A model generated the notes under the pieces. The model searched no databases. It worked only from the letters and a program-made list of their open reading frames with translations, and was not told the DNA's origin. The position numbers and the translations under genes are program-made. Positions 16,582-25,185 of a stretch of DNA of 56,279 nucleotides are shown here, piece after piece. The stretch's first letter is position 1. The number at the start of each line of letters is the position of its first letter. This DNA comes from Campylobacterales bacterium (GTDB lineage Bacteria; Campylobacterota; Campylobacteria; Campylobacterales; Sulfurimonadaceae): assembly GCA_026390075.1 (NCBI GenBank), contig JAPLGP010000028.1:1-56279 (forward strand). Direction: 5' to 3'.

Positions 16582-19005
16582 ATGAGAATAGTAATCGTTG
16601 GTGGCGGAATAGCTGCGGTATATTTAGCAAATAATCTTAAAAAGCAAAACTCTTCGTTAGAGATTACAGTGGTCAGTGATGAAAAATATCCGCCTTATGA
16701 TAGGATTCATCTCTGTCGTCTTGTGGATGGTACAGAAGATTTAAGTGGTATTTCACTTACTCTAAATCCAACTGTTAAACTTGAACTAAATCAAAAAATA
16801 AATAAAATAGATAGACAAAACAACAGAGTCTTCTCAGACAAGGCTATGTTTAGTTACGATAAGTTGATTATCGCAACAGGCTCTCTCCCCATTACACTTT
16901 TTAACATAGAAAACATCAAAAATGCCGCAGTATTCAGAAGTGCAGAGGATTGCCAACACATCAGGCTTGGTGTCGATTCTCGTGAAGTTGTTGTCGTGGG
17001 AAGTGGACCTATCGGGCTTGAACTTCTTGAGATTTTAAATGAGATGCCAAATGTACACAATATAACGCTTCTTCTTCGTGGAAAGCATTTGTATAACACA
17101 AATCTCTCTATGGATTCTATAAAAATTATCGAAGAGTGCTATCTCAAGAGTGGAAAGATAAAAATTTCCTACGAAGATGAAATAGAAGATTTCGTTGTGC
17201 AAGAGAATGAGATTAGATCTCTTAAAACAAAAAAGCTTGACATCAAAAATCCATTTTTAATCTTTGGCACAGGTATCAGACCAAATAGTGAAAACTTTAG
17301 AGAAAGCTTGGCATGTGGAAAGGGAATTTTAACAAATCTTTTTATGCAAAGTGAAGATGAAAATATCTATGCAGTTGGAGAATGTGCAGAGATACAAGAG
17401 CTGAATTTCATCGCAGGACATGTCAAAGAGTGTACGCTTCAAGCGGATTGTGCGATTGTACATCTTTTAGGTTTAGAAGTAAAAGAGTTTAAACTTGAAA
17501 CAACTATCGACATGCTCAAAGTAGGCGAATTTGATTTAGTGGATGTTTGTTCACCAAAATTTAGTTGTGGCTATGAAAAAGTTCTTATCAGCTCTAAAGA
17601 TGACAAAAGAGTGGATGAGTATTTTTTAAATGAGAATAAACTCACTCGATTTATAGGAATTAACTCGAATGTGGATGTAGGTTATATCGAAACTCTTATA
17701 AATAGTGGCGATGAGGTGGATATAAACTATCTCTATCAAAATAGACTCATCGGCGAGAGAGGAAGACTCGTTTGTAGTTGTGAACATGTCTATCATCAAG
17801 ATTTGGTTACTCTTGTAACGCAGAGTGGCATAACATCGTTCTTAGAGTTGGCAGAGTTTTCACAAGCTGGAAGAGTGTGTGGCAGATGTAAAATTATGGT
17901 CTCCGATATCATCAAAGAATCACAACATCTCATAGACCCAAATATGCCACGAAAGAGTGCTGAGGATATCAAAAGAGAAAAAGAGATAGCCGAAGTACAA
18001 AAGCGAATCGACAAATTTAATGCACTTCATCCAAGAAATAATCTCACAACAGAGAATCTAAACTCTGCAATGGAATCCCTCGACATAGCAAAACATGAGA
18101 TAAATAGCTGGATATCGATGGTCACGGCAAATATGCAACTCCATCCAAGCTTTGAGCAGGTTGTGGAAAATGCAGTTTGTAATCTCAATAAAGTTCCTAT
18201 TATTTGGTTAGAACTCTCCGATTGTAGTGGTAACTCTGAAGCGTTCATTAAGTCAACAAATCCCGCTATTGAAGATTTGATTTTTGATTATATATCACTT
18301 GATTACCATGAACTTTTAATGAGTGCGAGTGGAGATCAGAGTGAGACGATTTTAGAAGATATTATTAAAAATCAAAAAGGTGCATACATTTTGATAGTTG
18401 AGGGTGCTGTTCCCTTGGCAATGGATGGGAAATATTTACGGATTGGACCAAAAGGCGAAACAGGTTTAGAACTTTTGAAAAAATGTGCAAAAGATGCGGC
18501 ACTAGTTATTGCAGTTGGAAGTTGTGCGCTTGATGGTGGCGTTGTAGCAGCGTACCCGAATCCTACGGGGGCGGTTGGTGTTGCAGAGGCACTTGGCAGA
18601 AATGATATTATAAATATTCCAGGGTGTCCAACGAACCCTACAAATATTGTAGGAACTCTTTTGTCTTACATCATGTTTGAAGAGTTACCACCGCTTGATA
18701 AATTTAATCGTCCACTTTGGGCGTATGAGGGAAGAGTGCATGACAACTGTGAGCGAAGAGGGCATTACGAGCTTGGTGAATTTGTACAAGAATGGGGCGA
18801 TGTTGGTGCGAAAAAAGGATACTGTCTTTTTGAAATGGGATGCAAAGGTCCCTATACCAATGTAAACTGTCCAACGATGAAATTTAACAGTGGAACAAGC
18901 TGGCCAGTTCAAGCTGGTCATGGATGTATGGGATGTGTGGAAGTAGGTTTTTTTGATAAGTATGCAAATGAAAGGAAAGTTGAAGATGCGCAAAGTTGTA
19001 ATTGA
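16582..19005 (+). CDS. Fusion: FAD/NAD(P) oxidoreductase - [2Fe-2S] BFD-like domain - [NiFe] hydrogenase small subunit
   Basis: About 807 residues combine three parts. Residues 1-350 are a pyridine-nucleotide-disulphide-type flavoprotein (FAD motif GGGIAAVYLANNL, NAD motif VVVGSGPIGLELLE), like the nitrite-reductase flavoprotein family. Residues about 395-440 hold CSC and CGRC, a BFD-type [2Fe-2S] site. Residues about 535-805 are a hydrogenase small subunit with its iron-sulphur cysteines (SCALDG, GCPTNP, HDNC, YCLFEMGC, GCMGC). The first cluster motif reads DCSGN, with Asn where the second Cys is usual. There is no Tat signal, so it is cytosolic, fitting group 2 hydrogenases. ATG 16582 follows AAAGG; a TTG six bases earlier is less likely. 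It overlaps the large subunit gene by 20 bp. Confidence 0.9.
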   Translation: MRIVIVGGGIAAVYLANNLKKQNSSLEITVVSDEKYPPYDRIHLCRLVDGTEDLSGISLTLNPTVKLELNQKINKIDRQNNRVFSDKAMFSYDKLIIATGSLPITLFNIENIKNAAVFRSAEDCQHIRLGVDSREVVVVGSGPIGLELLEILNEMPNVHNITLLLRGKHLYNTNLSMDSIKIIEECYLKSGKIKISYEDEIEDFVVQENEIRSLKTKKLDIKNPFLIFGTGIRPNSENFRESLACGKGILTNLFMQSEDENIYAVGECAEIQELNFIAGHVKECTLQADCAIVHLLGLEVKEFKLETTIDMLKVGEFDLVDVCSPKFSCGYEKVLISSKDDKRVDEYFLNENKLTRFIGINSNVDVGYIETLINSGDEVDINYLYQNRLIGERGRLVCSCEHVYHQDLVTLVTQSGITSFLELAEFSQAGRVCGRCKIMVSDIIKESQHLIDPNMPRKSAEDIKREKEIAEVQKRIDKFNALHPRNNLTTENLNSAMESLDIAKHEINSWISMVTANMQLHPSFEQVVENAVCNLNKVPIIWLELSDCSGNSEAFIKSTNPAIEDLIFDYISLDYHELLMSASGDQSETILEDIIKNQKGAYILIVEGAVPLAMDGKYLRIGPKGETGLELLKKCAKDAALVIAVGSCALDGGVVAAYPNPTGAVGVAEALGRNDIINIPGCPTNPTNIVGTLLSYIMFEELPPLDKFNRPLWAYEGRVHDNCERRGHYELGEFVQEWGDVGAKKGYCLFEMGCKGPYTNVNCPTMKFNSGTSWPVQAGHGCMGCVEVGFFDKYANERKVEDAQSCN

Positions 19006-20656
19006 TCCAATCACAAGAATAGAAGGGCATTTAAGAGCCGAAGTTGAAGTGGATGAAAACGGAGTTGTACAAGAGGCGTATGTGAGTGGGCAACTTTTTC
19101 GTGGTATAGAGATTATTTTAAAAAATAGAGACCCGCGTGATGCTGGGCTTTTGGCTGGTAGAATTTGTGGTGTTTGTACAAATTCTCACTTTCGTGCAGC
19201 GGTGAGTTGTGTGGAAGATGCATACTCTTTAAAGCTTCCAAAAAATGCAGAAATTTTGAGAGATTTGATGGCAATGGCACTTTTTATTCAAGACCATGTC
19301 GTTCATTTTTATCATCTTCATTCTTTGGATTTTGTAGATGTTACAAGTGCTTTAAATGCAGACCCAGAACTGACATCCATCGAGGCACATAAGTACTCTA
19401 AAAACCCATTTGGAAATTCAAATACACACTATGAAACGGTACTCATAAAACTGCAAAACTTTGTCAAAGCTGGAAAACTTGGACCATTTAGTAATGGGTA
19501 CTGGGGGCATGTGGATTATAAACTTACTCCTGAGCAGAATTTGATTTTGCTTTCGCATTATTTACAAGCACTCAAATTTCAAACAAACATAAGTAAAGCC
19601 GTAGCAATTTTTGGAGGCAAAACTCCACACCCTCAGAGTATCGTTGTAGGCGGTGTTACAAGTGTTGCTGATATGCTCAACCCTCAAAGACTGAATGATT
19701 ATCTCTTTATCATAAAAGAGGCAAAAGAGTTTATTGACCGTGCTTATCTGCCAGATATGAAGCTTATTGCTACTGCGTATAGAGAGGAGATAAAAGCTGG
19801 TGCAGGTCGTGCGAATGGCAATTTTTTATGTGTTGGTGGGTATGAATTTGAAGGGAAACAGAGACTCTTTTGCAATGGTGTTATCTATGGACATGATTTT
19901 ACTAAAATTGAAGAGTTTGATGAGAACAAAGTAACCGAAGAGGTTGACCGTGCTTGGTATAGTGGTGATGCAGATGAAAATGAAATTTGCTACACAGACT
20001 TAAATGAAGATGGAACGCTCAAAACAGAAAAAAATGATGATAAATATTCATGGATAAAAGCTCCAAGATACGATGGCAAAACCATGGAGAGTGGACCACT
20101 TGCAAGGGTATTTGTGAGCTACTCAAAAGGAAATCAACTTATAAAATCTTTTGTAGATGAATTTCTTACAGAGACGGATTTAGAACTTATAGATTTATCT
20201 ACGACCGTTGGTAGAAACTGTGCAAGAGCTATTGAAACAAGTTATATTTGTGAGTATATTTTTAAACTTGTCTCCCGCCTTATCCAAAATATCAAATATT
20301 ACGATACAGATACTTGGTGTAAATATGATTTTAATGCCTTACCAAAAGATACAAAAGGAAGAGCATTCCTAGAAGTGCCACGGGGTGTTTTATCGCATTT
20401 CGTGAAGATTAAGGATGCAAAAATAGAGAACTTTTCCGTTATCGCACCAACAACATGGAATGCAACTCCGAAGAACTTTGATGGACTTCGAGGTGCGTAT
20501 GAAGAGGCACTTATCGGTATAAAAATAGAAGATACTTCAAAACCGCTCGAAGTTTTAAGAGTGTTGCACTCTTTTGACCCTTGTCTGGCATGTGCAGTTC
20601 ATATCATTGACACAAAGGGCAAAGAGTTAAGTAGATATAAACTTAAAACATTATGA
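18986..20656 (+). CDS. [NiFe] hydrogenase large subunit (cytosolic, group 2-like)
   Basis: This is the catalytic subunit that splits H2 at a Ni-Fe centre. The 556-residue protein has the N-terminal RIEGH, the L1 motif RICGVCTNSH and the L2 motif DPCLACAVH, giving all four metal-binding cysteines. A 17-residue tail follows the last His, as in precursors trimmed by a HyaD/HupD-type protease, so maturation by hyp genes elsewhere is expected. ATG 18986 was chosen over upstream starts because AAAGGAAAG precedes it. It pairs with the fused small subunit and overlaps the next gene by 4 bp. Confidence 0.94.
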   Translation: MRKVVIDPITRIEGHLRAEVEVDENGVVQEAYVSGQLFRGIEIILKNRDPRDAGLLAGRICGVCTNSHFRAAVSCVEDAYSLKLPKNAEILRDLMAMALFIQDHVVHFYHLHSLDFVDVTSALNADPELTSIEAHKYSKNPFGNSNTHYETVLIKLQNFVKAGKLGPFSNGYWGHVDYKLTPEQNLILLSHYLQALKFQTNISKAVAIFGGKTPHPQSIVVGGVTSVADMLNPQRLNDYLFIIKEAKEFIDRAYLPDMKLIATAYREEIKAGAGRANGNFLCVGGYEFEGKQRLFCNGVIYGHDFTKIEEFDENKVTEEVDRAWYSGDADENEICYTDLNEDGTLKTEKNDDKYSWIKAPRYDGKTMESGPLARVFVSYSKGNQLIKSFVDEFLTETDLELIDLSTTVGRNCARAIETSYICEYIFKLVSRLIQNIKYYDTDTWCKYDFNALPKDTKGRAFLEVPRGVLSHFVKIKDAKIENFSVIAPTTWNATPKNFDGLRGAYEEALIGIKIEDTSKPLEVLRVLHSFDPCLACAVHIIDTKGKELSRYKLKTL

Positions 20657-22410
20657 CTAGCTTTCTCATAGTCGCACCGCTATTTTTTGCACTGATAACA
20701 CTTTTGAGTGGTGTTGGTTTTAGAAATGTTGCGACTATCATTTTTGTTCTTGGGTTGAGTGCTTTAAGTGTAAGCAATATTGTAACTTTTGATGCTCCAA
20801 TCGTAATGATTTTGCCTCACTTTTTTCATACCCTGTTTCTCGTACTCGATAGTTTCGTTCTCCTCTACTTCCTTTGGCAGGGAATTATCACTCAAAACTC
20901 TCTTGTAAAAGTGTTCGCTCTCTTGCAAATTATTCTTTACACGGTAGTTTCCTTTTTATCTCCTACGCTTTTCTCGAATGATATTTTAGTAGATGATATC
21001 TCCTCAGTTATGTATCTTGTAATTAACATAGTGGGTGGCATAATCATCGTCTTTGCACTCAAATATATAGAGAGTGAAGAGTTTAGCAGAGTGAAAAAAA
21101 ATGGTTTTATCGCTATGCTTTTTTTCTTTTTATCTGTCATGAATTTTATTGTTTCAACGAACAATATTGAGATATTCTTTTTACTTTTTGAGTTGACAAC
21201 ACTCTGTTCTTACATCTTGATTGGGTATCGAGGCGATGAAATTTCTACGCTAAATGCACAAAAAGCTTTATGGATGAACCAAATAGGCGGAGTGGCAATT
21301 TTAATCGCTTTGATTTTTTCTTTGCTCCAATATAAGACGATTTATTTTGATATATTGATAGCAAATATAAATCAAATCTATCTTCTGCCTATCGTTTTTT
21401 TAGCTCTTGCAGCCTTTGTAAAGGGAGCAAGTATTCCTTTTGATAAGTGGCTTCTTGGTGCTATGGTCGCACCAACGCCCGTAAGTGCGATACTCCACAG
21501 TGCAACGATGGTAAAAATCGCACCTTTTTTGATGATGAAACTCGCTCCAGCCATGAGTGGATTTGTCTCCGTTACAATCACTCTGCTAGGTACTTTTGTT
21601 TTCTTTTCAGCGTCACTTCTTGCTCTTGGCAAAGACTACTTTAAAGAGATTTTAGGACTCTCCACCATCGCACTCCTTGGGCTTATGATGGCACTTGCAG
21701 CTATTAACACACCCGAAGCTATCATGGCATGTGGAACGCTTATAGTTTTTCATGCACTCTCAAAAGCACTGCTCTTTTTACAAGCGGGTATTTTAGAAAA
21801 AAGCTTTCATCTCAAATATGTACAAGATATAGATGGTTTCATCAACCACTCGCCACTTGTAGTTTTTTTCATCATCATTGGTTTCGCTTCACTGACACTT
21901 CCCCCTTTTGGAGCATTTATAGCGAAGTTTATGGCGATAGAATCCATTGCAAGAGAGATACAAACCAATCCTCTATATGTTTTCGCTCTCATATTTATCG
22001 CACTTGGAAGTGTATTCTTGACACTTTTATATTTTAAAGTAGTGACAAAACTTTTTGCAAAAGATGTTGATGCAAAAGTTCGGCATGTGGAAATCTCAAA
22101 ATACTACACAATTCCATCTTTCTTGCTTTTATTTTTGCTTTTTATTGGGATGTATATAAGTTTCAAACAAGGGTTATTAAACTCCTTAGAGATGATTACT
22201 CCGCTCCTTTTAATAGCCGTAGTTCCTCTACTTTTTGCACTTTTAACCTTCAAAAAAGCACATCGAGTAAAAGAGTATAACTGTGGAGAAAAAGAGGAGA
22301 TACAACTCAGCATGTACTATTTCCACATGCCAGAATATACACAAAAGGCTATAATGATTCTAGCTATATTTGGCATGTGGATATTGATATTAGGGGTTGT
22401 GTTTAAATGA
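20653..22410 (+). CDS. Ech-type hydrogenase antiporter-like subunit (EchA/NuoL family)
   Basis: The 585-residue protein is highly hydrophobic, with roughly 14-16 membrane helices. The Complex I/Mrp core motif region is present: a conserved Glu (FFLLFELTTLCSYILIGY), a helix with Lys (FVKGASIPFDKWLLGAM) and the signature TPVSAILHSATMVK. Such subunits translocate protons in group 4 hydrogenases and Complex I. Its ATG overlaps the large subunit stop (ATGA). It is the first of six genes in echABCDEF order; a rhuM-like gene separates it from echB. Three GGCATGTGG motifs lie near its end. Confidence 0.9.
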   Translation: MTSFLIVAPLFFALITLLSGVGFRNVATIIFVLGLSALSVSNIVTFDAPIVMILPHFFHTLFLVLDSFVLLYFLWQGIITQNSLVKVFALLQIILYTVVSFLSPTLFSNDILVDDISSVMYLVINIVGGIIIVFALKYIESEEFSRVKKNGFIAMLFFFLSVMNFIVSTNNIEIFFLLFELTTLCSYILIGYRGDEISTLNAQKALWMNQIGGVAILIALIFSLLQYKTIYFDILIANINQIYLLPIVFLALAAFVKGASIPFDKWLLGAMVAPTPVSAILHSATMVKIAPFLMMKLAPAMSGFVSVTITLLGTFVFFSASLLALGKDYFKEILGLSTIALLGLMMALAAINTPEAIMACGTLIVFHALSKALLFLQAGILEKSFHLKYVQDIDGFINHSPLVVFFIIIGFASLTLPPFGAFIAKFMAIESIAREIQTNPLYVFALIFIALGSVFLTLLYFKVVTKLFAKDVDAKVRHVEISKYYTIPSFLLLFLLFIGMYISFKQGLLNSLEMITPLLLIAVVPLLFALLTFKKAHRVKEYNCGEKEEIQLSMYYFHMPEYTQKAIMILAIFGMWILILGVVFK

Positions 22411-22490
22411 ATGATAAAGGAACTATAAAAGATAACTACTTGTGCAAAAAATTATTATTAGAAAAATTTGAAATAGATAGTGGTGATTGA
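22407..22490 (+). CDS. 27-codon ORF between echA-like and rhuM-like genes
   Basis: ATG 22407 overlaps the echA-like stop (ATGA), and the frame runs 27 codons to TGA at 22488-22490, two bases before the rhuM start ATG. The predicted peptide is charged, begins MNDKGTIKDNYLCKK and matches nothing I know. It could be a leader peptide for translational coupling, or the remains of a gene end displaced by the rhuM insertion. Confidence 0.3.
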   Translation: MNDKGTIKDNYLCKKLLLEKFEIDSGD

Positions 22491-22491
22491 G

Positions 22492-23478
22492 ATGGGTGAT
22501 GTAATAATATATCAAAATGAAAATGGTAATATTAAGGTAGATGTAACCTTTGAAGATAAAAATATTTGGCTCAGTCAAGCCCAAATTTGTGAAGTGTTTG
22601 GTAAGTCAAAAGCTACTATAAGTGAACACATTTCAAATATATTTTCAGAAGTAGAACTCGAAGCTGGGGCAACTGTTCGGAAATTCCGAACAGTTCAAAA
22701 GGAAGGGCAACGAGAAGTTGCAAGGGATATTGATTTTTATAACCTTGACATGATAATTGCCGTAGGCTTCAGAGTAAAATCCTTACAAGGTACGCAGTTT
22801 AGAATCTGGGCGACACAGAGACTTAACGAATATATTACTAAGGGTTTCGTTTTAAACGATGAGAGGTTCAAAAGTGGAAACTCCATGAATTATTTTGATG
22901 AGTTGCAAACAAGACTTAGAGAAATACGAATATCTGAGAGATTTTTTTATCAAAAAATTAAAGATATCTATATGACAAGTAAAGATTATGATAAAGATGA
23001 TGAGAAAACAACATTCTTTTTTAAAATAGTACAAAACAAGCTTTTATGGGCAGTTTCAGAGCAAACAGCAGCCGAACTTGTGCATAACAGAATAGATATA
23101 AATTTACTACAGCTTGGAATGAACTCACTTGATAAAAAAAGTAAAAATATTACAAAAGCAGATGTAAGTGTTGCAAAAAATTACCTCAATGAAGATGAGA
23201 TAAAACTGCTTGGTCTGTTAGTTGAACAGTATTTGGCATTTGCAGAGACGATGGCACAACAAAAAAAAGTGATGTATATGCAAGACTGGATAAAAAAACT
23301 AGATGATGTAATAAGCCTAAATGCAAGAGAACTTTTAACACATGCTGGTAAGATAAGTCATGAGATGGCATTAAAAAAATCAGCACTAGAGTATGAAAAA
23401 TATAAAATAAATCAAAAAGAGCTACAAAAAATAGAGAGTTTAAAAGAGCTAGAAGCGGATTTAAAGGCTTTGAGATGA
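22492..23478 (+). CDS. RhuM family protein inserted in the hydrogenase operon
   Basis: The 328-residue protein matches the RhuM family first noted on Salmonella pathogenicity island 3. Recognisable parts are the N-terminal WLSQAQICEVFGKSKATISEHISNI, a helix-turn-helix-like segment, then TVRKFRTVQKEG, the block DFYNLDMIIAVGFRVKS and TQFRIWATQRLNEYI. The C-terminus is a Fic/Doc-neighbour-like helical region with a coiled coil. Function is unknown; the family is often linked with accessory and defence islands. ATG 22492 is preferred over GTG 22480. The gene has no functional connection with hydrogenases and contains no copy of the GGCATGTGG motif, which supports later insertion. Confidence 0.85.
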   Translation: MGDVIIYQNENGNIKVDVTFEDKNIWLSQAQICEVFGKSKATISEHISNIFSEVELEAGATVRKFRTVQKEGQREVARDIDFYNLDMIIAVGFRVKSLQGTQFRIWATQRLNEYITKGFVLNDERFKSGNSMNYFDELQTRLREIRISERFFYQKIKDIYMTSKDYDKDDEKTTFFFKIVQNKLLWAVSEQTAAELVHNRIDINLLQLGMNSLDKKSKNITKADVSVAKNYLNEDEIKLLGLLVEQYLAFAETMAQQKKVMYMQDWIKKLDDVISLNARELLTHAGKISHEMALKKSALEYEKYKINQKELQKIESLKELEADLKALR

Positions 23479-23500
23479 AACTTACAATTGGAGTGATGGT

Positions 23501-24325
23501 ATGATAGAAACACTCTTGATACTTTTTGCACCGCTTATCGGTGGCTTGATGTACGGCTTTGAGAGAAAACTCAGAGCGAGAATGCAAAGCCGCCAAGGTC
23601 CGCCACTTTTGCAACCTTTTTATGACATGTGGAAATTGATTGATAAACAGGCTTTTATAGTAAATCCGTATCACACCATTTTGGGAGTGATGCATTTTAT
23701 AACGATCTGGATTGTTGTCGCATTTATCATACTTGGACAAAATTTACTTTATGTCATATTTTTACATCTTCTCTCTACTATCTTTATCATCCTCGCTGGT
23801 TTTAGTGTGAAGTCTATTTACTCTCACATTGGCTCAAACAGGGAACTTCAAGCTATGATTGCTTATGAGCCGATTTTAATCATGGTGGCTGTTGGATTTT
23901 TTATGATGAATGGGAGTTTTGCTATCTCTACAATTAGAGAAAATGACACATCACTTGCATCACTCTTTTTACTCTTCTTAGCCTTTTTGATGGTAATACA
24001 AATCAAACTAAAAAAATCTCCATTTGACGCGACTGAAGCACATCAAGAGATAGTTGGCGGTGTTGAGGTTGAGTTTAGTGGAGTTTTTTTTGAGTTTATT
24101 TATATGGCAAAATGGCTTGAATATGTGTTCGTTTATTTGCTCCTTATGCTTTTTGCAGGGAATAATATTTTTCTTGGAATTGGACTCTTTTTTGGAGTGT
24201 TCTTACTCGTAAACTTAGTCGATAACGCAACTGCAAGGATAAAAATGAAACATTTATTGCGAATAGTTTTAGTCATCGGTTTAATTCTTGGCATGTGGAA
24301 TCTCATAGGACTCTCTTATGTTTGA
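23501..24325 (+). CDS. Ech-type hydrogenase membrane subunit (EchB/NuoH/HyfC family)
   Basis: The 274-residue protein has about eight membrane helices and the NuoH-family signature RKLRARMQSRQGPPLLQPFYD with KSPFDATEAHQEIVGG later. In Complex I and group 4 hydrogenases this subunit docks the peripheral arm and forms part of the proton path. It begins 22 bp after the rhuM-like gene behind TTGGAG and overlaps the EchC-like gene by 8 bp. Confidence 0.93.
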   Translation: MIETLLILFAPLIGGLMYGFERKLRARMQSRQGPPLLQPFYDMWKLIDKQAFIVNPYHTILGVMHFITIWIVVAFIILGQNLLYVIFLHLLSTIFIILAGFSVKSIYSHIGSNRELQAMIAYEPILIMVAVGFFMMNGSFAISTIRENDTSLASLFLLFLAFLMVIQIKLKKSPFDATEAHQEIVGGVEVEFSGVFFEFIYMAKWLEYVFVYLLLMLFAGNNIFLGIGLFFGVFLLVNLVDNATARIKMKHLLRIVLVIGLILGMWNLIGLSYV

Positions 24326-24851
24326 TTTGAAAAAATATAGAAAAAAATCACCGTGGATACTTCACTACAATGCAGGAAGTTGCAACGGTTGCGATATTGA
24401 AATACTCGCTTGCCTCGCACCAAAGTATGATTTAGAGAGATTTGGAGTGATAAACACAGGAAATCCAAAACAATCAGATATATTTTTGGTAACAGGTCCA
24501 GTGACATACAGAAGCAGAGAGAGACTTGTGGAACTTTACACACAGATGCCAGAACCAAAAGTGGTTATTGCCGTTGGAAGTTGCAGTTGCACGGGCGGAG
24601 TGTTTCGAGATATGGTCAATGTAGAAGATGGCGTAGATAGATATATTCCCGTGGATGTTTATGTGGCAGGGTGTGCAACATCTCCTGAACTTATCATCGA
24701 TGGTGTTGTAAAAGCGCTGGAAATTTTAGAGCAAAAAACAAAAGAGATGGAGAAACCATTGAAGCTTTTTAGAGAGGCAACTTTACAAAACAGTATCGTA
24801 AATAGACGCCACACAGCACTCAAAGTAGGAGAAAAAGATGAAGAAGATTGA
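24318..24851 (+). CDS. Ech-type hydrogenase small subunit (EchC/NuoB/HycG family)
   Basis: The 177-residue cytosolic protein holds the proximal [4Fe-4S] cluster that passes electrons to or from the Ni-Fe site. The cluster ligands are in GSCNGCDIEI (two Cys), GSCSCTGGVF and VAGCATSP. The last 30 residues are an unconserved charged tail. It overlaps both neighbours (8 bp upstream, 14 bp downstream), typical of a tight operon. Confidence 0.93.
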   Translation: MFDLKKYRKKSPWILHYNAGSCNGCDIEILACLAPKYDLERFGVINTGNPKQSDIFLVTGPVTYRSRERLVELYTQMPEPKVVIAVGSCSCTGGVFRDMVNVEDGVDRYIPVDVYVAGCATSPELIIDGVVKALEILEQKTKEMEKPLKLFREATLQNSIVNRRHTALKVGEKDEED

Positions 24852-25185
24852 AGTCTCACTTGGCACTGTAAGAGATGTGATTGGAGATTTTTATGAGTAT
24901 AAAAAATGGCATTTTTTAACTATCAATGGTTTGGCACTTGCAGAGAACAAAATGGAAGTACAATGGATATTTTCAAAATATGAAGCCTTGGATGAGAGTG
25001 TTGTCTATTTTGCTCAAATCGCATATACGGATGTTATTCCATCGATTGTTGACTTGATTCCCTCTGCGATTATCTCTCAAAGGGAACTTGTGGATATGTT
25101 TGGTGTGCAGGTCGAGGGAAGCGAAAAAGGCTTGTATCTTGATGAAGATTCTCTGCAAAGTCCATTAAGCGGATGCTCAATATGA
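24838..25185 (+). CDS. Ech-type hydrogenase 30-kDa-like subunit (EchD/NuoC family, short)
   Basis: At 115 residues this is a short NuoC-like protein. The recognisable segment is AIISQRELVDMFGVQVEGSEKGLYLDED, the counterpart of the E-x-D-x-FG motif of NuoC and the N-terminal half of HycE. It bridges small and large subunits. ATG lies within the end of echC and its stop overlaps the echE start by 4 bp. Confidence 0.85.
   Translation: MKKIEVSLGTVRDVIGDFYEYKKWHFLTINGLALAENKMEVQWIFSKYEALDESVVYFAQIAYTDVIPSIVDLIPSAIISQRELVDMFGVQVEGSEKGLYLDEDSLQSPLSGCSI

Noticed and set aside
21729-22037. Plus-strand 102-codon frame inside the echA-like gene
   Set aside because: It is a different frame of a well-supported antiporter-like subunit and has no domain.
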